Assembly (NCBI GenBank): GCA_019321725.1 | Contig: CM033111.1 | Location: forward strand, 9,796,001 to 9,860,000 | Length of the DNA: 64,000 nt | Source of the DNA: Paulownia fortunei | Taxonomy: Eukaryota; Streptophyta; Magnoliopsida; Lamiales; Paulowniaceae | Direction: 5' to 3' | In this document: piece after piece, positions 60,332 to 64,000 of the stretch | Position numbering within the stretch: position 1 is the stretch's first letter | Layout: every line of letters starts with the position of its first letter | Translations under genes and position numbers: made by a program | The notes under the pieces: model-generated | Databases searched by the model: none | What the model was told of the DNA's origin: nothing | Seen by the model: the letters and a program-made list of their open reading frames with translations, nothing else

Positions 60332-61271
60332 AAATTTGTTAAAAAGACTTTTTTATCATATAAAAGAGCCATACAATTATTTCTCACCAAAGCATTTATG
60401 AAATAAAAACAACAAACCAAATCAAAACAAACCAAACCAAACCAAACCAAACAATTAATGTAGAATATACAAAATATGAAGGAGCTTATCGATTTTTGGT
60501 AAACTGGTTATATTAGGCTAAACAATTCCCAACTAAATTTTGATTGAAGATTAAAAATTCGATAAAAGCTCCATCAAATCAATTTTCATACAATAAATAG
60601 CAAAGAAAATATATTCATATAATTTAAAGAAAATAAGAAAGGAGAATAACTCACCTTGAGGCTTAACGGGCAGAAAATAAAGAAAACCTAGAGGTTTAAA
60701 AGTGGGAAAGAGGAAAACAAACTCAAGAACTAAAAACTACAAGATGGGTATATCAATTTCGAGCAAATTTTTTGATAAAACTCACCTTAGAGAAGATTTT
60801 GAGTAGAAGTATAGTGTAGAAGACACTGAGTTGCTTGAGAAGAGAAGAAAGAACTATAGTGAATGAGCAAATTAAGGTCCCCAATTATTTTTAAATAATA
60901 AAATTTGTTAAACAAGACTTATTTATCATACAAAAGAGCCATACATTTATTTCTCACCAAAGCATTTATTCAAATAAAAAAATCAAACCAAATCAAAATA
61001 AACCAAACCAAACAAAAAATGTACAATATACAATATATGAAGGAGCTTATCGATTTTGGGAAAAATGGTTATATTGGGCTAAAAAAATCCTAACTTAATT
61101 TTGATTGAAGATTAAAAATTCGATAAAGCTCCAACAAATCAATTTTCATACAATAAATAGCAAAGAAAATATATTTACTTAATTTTAAGAAAATAAGAAA
61201 GAGGAATAACTCATCACCTTAAGGCTTAATAGACAGAAAACGAAGAAAACCTAGGTGTTTGAAAGTGGAAA
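60332..61271. repeat. Direct duplication, about 370-bp units 569 bp apart
   Basis: Copy 1 (60332-60709) and copy 2 (60901-61271) align throughout: AAATTTGTTAAA.A.GACTT, ATAAAAGAGCCATACA, a CAAACCAAATCAAA.CAAACC tract, GAAGGAGCTTATCGATTTT, ATTTTGATTGAAGATTAAA and GACAGAAAA-type ends. The CAAACCAAACCAAACCAAACC run in copy 1 is shorter in copy 2. A 190-bp unduplicated spacer separates them. A 62-codon frame in copy 2 is not a gene. Confidence 0.9.
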
Positions 61272-61943
61272 ATGATGAACATTTAAAAGTGTACAATTAA
61301 TTAGAATTTATATAATTATTTTCACTTTGAAATTATCATCAAAACTTCCAATTAAAGCATTTTTATGTTTTACAAATAAAATGAGAAATCAACATAAAAA
61401 AATAAGATTAAAAAGTTTTATCTTTGTGCAAGTTTTAGAGAAATCAATATATATTTGACCTCTAACATACTCCAAGCACTATTAATAGTCCATATATTAA
61501 GCTTATAAGAGTGTGAGGGGGGGGGTAGAGGGTTTCTTTTGGCTAATTTTTTTAATAGTAATGTGAGTTTTCTAGTAGTAATGTAGTAGTAATAAAAATG
61601 TATTTCCTAGTTTCTCTTCTATTTTTAGACTTTCATACTTTCATTATGTCTTTCTAAATTTTATTTCATGGAGGAATAAGGGTGAACCTCTTGATAGAGG
61701 AGGATGAACGATTATAAAGGTAGAAAATATTTAAGTGTATTTTATTATTATTTTAATTTTTAATCTAAACCTTACTTATTTTATGTTGATTCTTGATTTA
61801 ATATATCACTAATGGCACAACAAATACTTAGGTTCATTTAACTAGATATTTGGTTTTACTATACCAACTGTTAAGGTGAAATATTGATTTGTTATAGATA
61901 AAGATGTGCATAAATACTTGATCCCATAAACAAGTGTTGGCAT
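61272..61943. other. AT-rich sequence, probably the outer part of an Athila/Tat-type LTR
   Basis: No gene. A G-run (61517-61525) and 'agtagtaatgtagtagtaataaaaatg' (61590) are notable; the latter resembles the internal repeat of the element in AP2M intron 10. The LTR start could not be placed. Confidence 0.35.
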
Positions 61944-62051
61944 AAAATAATGTATGCTATAACTAAAAAAACCAACGTAATTCAAGTACTGAAGATTAGA
62001 GATTCGCTCTTGTATTACGTTGGTTTTTTTAGTTATAGCATACATTATTTT
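61944..62051. repeat. Perfect 38-bp inverted repeat with 32-nt loop
   Basis: Arms at 61944-61981 and 62014-62051 are exact reverse complements over 38 bp. The core word is GTATGCTATAACTAAAAAAA followed by CCAACGTAAT. The loop is TCAAGTACTGAAG...CTCTTGT. Transcribed from either strand it would fold into a long hairpin. Confidence 0.95.
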
Positions 62052-64000
62052 TTTATATATTCTAAACCACATAAAGCCTACTTTTTTTAGAAATATAATC
62101 CTAAAATCTTCAAACAACTTCTCTGTGGATCAACCTCAGACTCATGATAAATTTATTACATAACACAACCTGCACTTGTGTTTGCAACCTTTAAGTTGTA
62201 GCAAGTTTTTGGTACCGTTACCGAGAAGGCAAGGTAAGTATTTAAGTTTGTAAATATTTTTTCTTTACAAATATTGTGTGTTTATTTTCTTTACGATTTT
62301 ATGGTTTTATGGTATCTTAGTCATGATTTTTGGCATTTGGTTGGAAATAATTATGAAACTTTGTGTTGGAAATTTGTTTGAGTCACCTCCACATACTTCC
62401 ACCATGCTGAAAATGAAAGTATACATAATGAAAATAAGAATTAACAAGTGTGTATCATGCGTTAATACTTGCTACTTTACTAGAAATTTTTCTCCTTCTT
62501 ATTTTATTTTTTTTCTCAATGCAAATAACTTTTGATTCAAGCCAGATATGATTCATTTACTTTCTAATTTCAATGGGTTAGACTCTGACCTTACTTGCAT
62601 CTAAAATAATTTGATGAAGTTTTTGATGATCAAACTTGTACAAATGAAATTGTTAAGATCAAATTATTTTCTTTTTCTTTAAAAGATAAAGCAAAAATTT
62701 GGTTTAATTCTTTAAAACCTAGGTCAATTGACACTTGAAAAGAAATGCAAACTGAATTTTCAAAAAAGTTATTTTCAACTCATAAAACTAATGCTTTGAA
62801 AATATAAATCTAAAACTTCTCTCAAAATTCTAATGAAGTTTTATTTCAATGTTGGGAAATATTTAAAGATTTGTTGAATTTATGCCCACATTATGGTTTT
62901 GAAAAATGACGCTTAATTAATTTATTTTATGAAGGTTGAACTCTTGAAACAAAATAATAATGGTGAGTTTTTTGATAAATAACCTTATAAAGCCTTAGAA
63001 TATCTAGACTATTTGGTAGAAAACTCTCAATCATGGTATAATGTTAATTCTTCCGAAGATTCTATTAGATATAATCTTGCTAATAGTAATAAAGAAAATA
63101 TACCTTAGTCAAGAATGTGACCTAAATGCTAGGACTGCTAGTTTAACAAGAAAAGTTGAAGCCATGGAACTTAAAAAAGTAAAGAAAATCAAATTTATGC
63201 AAGAGGAAGAAGTTTGTAGTAATTGTGAACTTATGGGGCACTCCACAATAAATATCCAAATATTCCAGTACAAATAAATTTCATGAACACATTCAAAAAG
63301 CCTTTTCATTCTCTATATTCTAAAACTTACAATCCACAATGGAGAAATCATCCTAATTTTAGTTGACGAGATGATAACCGTGCCCAACCACTACATTCAC
63401 AAAAGCCACCAAACTTTTATTCTTATCCAGCTCCACATACAAAATCCCTTGAGGAGACTTTGCAAGCAGTTATACATAAACAAATAAACATCAATAATCA
63501 AACTTCACAAGCCATCAATGAGATAAAAAATACACTTTCAACATTAACCGCCTCTTTGCGCACTCAGGAAAAAGTAGTTTCCAACTCAACCTTAACCTAA
63601 TCTTTTCACTCAATGTTATGTTTCTTCTTTATGTGAAAATTCAATCAATGAGGCTAATTCGGTCACAACTATTCAGAATGGAATAGTTGATGACAAAGCT
63701 ATTCATTCCAAGGAGAAAATTTCTAATCCATCTTCACAAATAAAGAATGAAAATAGTCTTGACGATGACGGTAAGTTTAATGAAGGTGAGTTTGAAAATG
63801 ATGAAAAAGAAAATACTCACCTCTAGCTCATTTTCCTCAAAAATTGCAACCAACTCAGAAATTAAACTCAAATTCTGAAATTTTTGAACTTTTTCAATAA
63901 GTTAAGATTAATATTTTACTGTTAGATGCAATCATACAAGTTCCTTCTTATGCCAAATTTTTAAAAGATTTGTGTATAATAAAAAAAACATCATGTACAA
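62052..64000 (+). mobile_element. Athila/Tat-type Ty3/gypsy element, 5' part (runs off the window)
   Basis: The LTR tail reads 'ctctgtggatcaacctcagactc...cctgcacttgtg...gtagca', the standard end of this group's LTRs, closing with CA at 62203. The primer site TGGTACCGTTACCGAGAAG follows at 62210-62228 (usual form TGGCGCCGTTGCCGGGGA). After a leader of about 380 bp a gag remnant starts near 62610 and continues to the right. The rest of the element lies outside the window. Confidence 0.8.
62610..63600 (+). pseudogene. Athila/Tat-type gag remnant
   Basis: Readable blocks are SLKDKAKIWFNSLKPRSIDT, KEMQTEFSKKLFSTHKTNAL, NFSQNSNEVLFQCWEIFKDL, LNLCPHYGFEK, DLNARTASLTRKVEAMELKK and VCSNCELMGHSTINI. 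They are followed by YNPQWRNHPNFS and PHTKSLEETLQAVIHKQI. This is the Gag capsid, linker and zinc-knuckle order of the group. The knuckle keeps C-x2-C-x4-H, but its last Cys is missing. At least five stops or frameshifts show decay. Confidence 0.8.

Noticed and set aside
1..64000. CRISPR arrays, tRNA or rRNA genes, bacterial operons
   Set aside because: No regularly spaced repeats, no cloverleaf with A and B boxes, and no rRNA sequence was seen; the coding structure is that of a plant nuclear genome.

Overview
This window is nuclear DNA from a flowering plant, most likely a dicot. It is AT-rich, has long intergenic stretches, and carries nested, decayed plant retrotransposon families (Ty3/gypsy Athila/Tat and chromovirus types, Ty1/copia, TRIM) and a PIF/Harbinger relic. 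The two intact genes have plant-type intron/exon structure with GT-AG introns throughout. I cannot name the species.

Only two intact protein genes are supported, both on the minus strand. The first (12064-20029, five coding exons, 387 residues) is an AT-hook motif nuclear-localised (AHL) DNA-binding protein with two AT-hooks and a PPC/DUF296 domain. The second (40926-51756, thirteen coding exons, 438 residues) is AP2M, the medium (mu) subunit of the AP-2 clathrin adaptor used in endocytosis. I followed every exon junction of both genes and the reading frames join without a break. They work in different cell compartments and nothing here links them functionally. Both have a long homopolymeric C tract (sense strand) about 150-200 bp before the start codon. 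The AHL promoter also has a TATA box overlapping a telo-box; the AP2M upstream region has a G-box.

Layout: 1-3600, AT-rich sequence with a possible inverted-arm element. 3600-9760, a broken Tat-type Ty3/gypsy polyprotein (gag, protease, RT, RNase H, archaeal-type RNase H, integrase N-terminus), split by a 2.35 kb insertion. 9760-12060, intergenic. 12064-20029, AHL. 20040-22130, AHL upstream region. 22130-30600, repeats: copia 3'-type sequence, a MITE, an almost complete 482-bp TRIM, an Athila-type LTR and an internally deleted copia element. 30600-37000, an Athila-type element on the minus strand with gag and protease remnants between degenerate LTRs. 37000-39420, a chromovirus integrase/chromodomain relic with an internal tandem duplication. 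39420-40920, intergenic. 40926-51756, AP2M, with a foldback element in intron 10 and a young tandem duplication in intron 1. 52000-54100, upstream region. 54129-54356, a broken copy of part of the ribosomal protein S20 gene. 55150-56350, a retrotransposon-borne 'plant transposon protein' ORF relic. 57390-59720, both genes of a dead PIF/Harbinger transposon. 60330-61270, a spaced direct duplication. 61500-64000, LTR tail, primer binding site and gag of another Athila/Tat element that runs off the right edge, with a perfect 38-bp inverted repeat just before it.

I found no tRNA, rRNA, CRISPR or bacterial-style operon, and no convincing previously undescribed system. The most check-worthy items are the TRIM, the 38-bp hairpin, the S20 fragment, the C tracts at both gene starts, and the Harbinger relic with a replaced catalytic residue.
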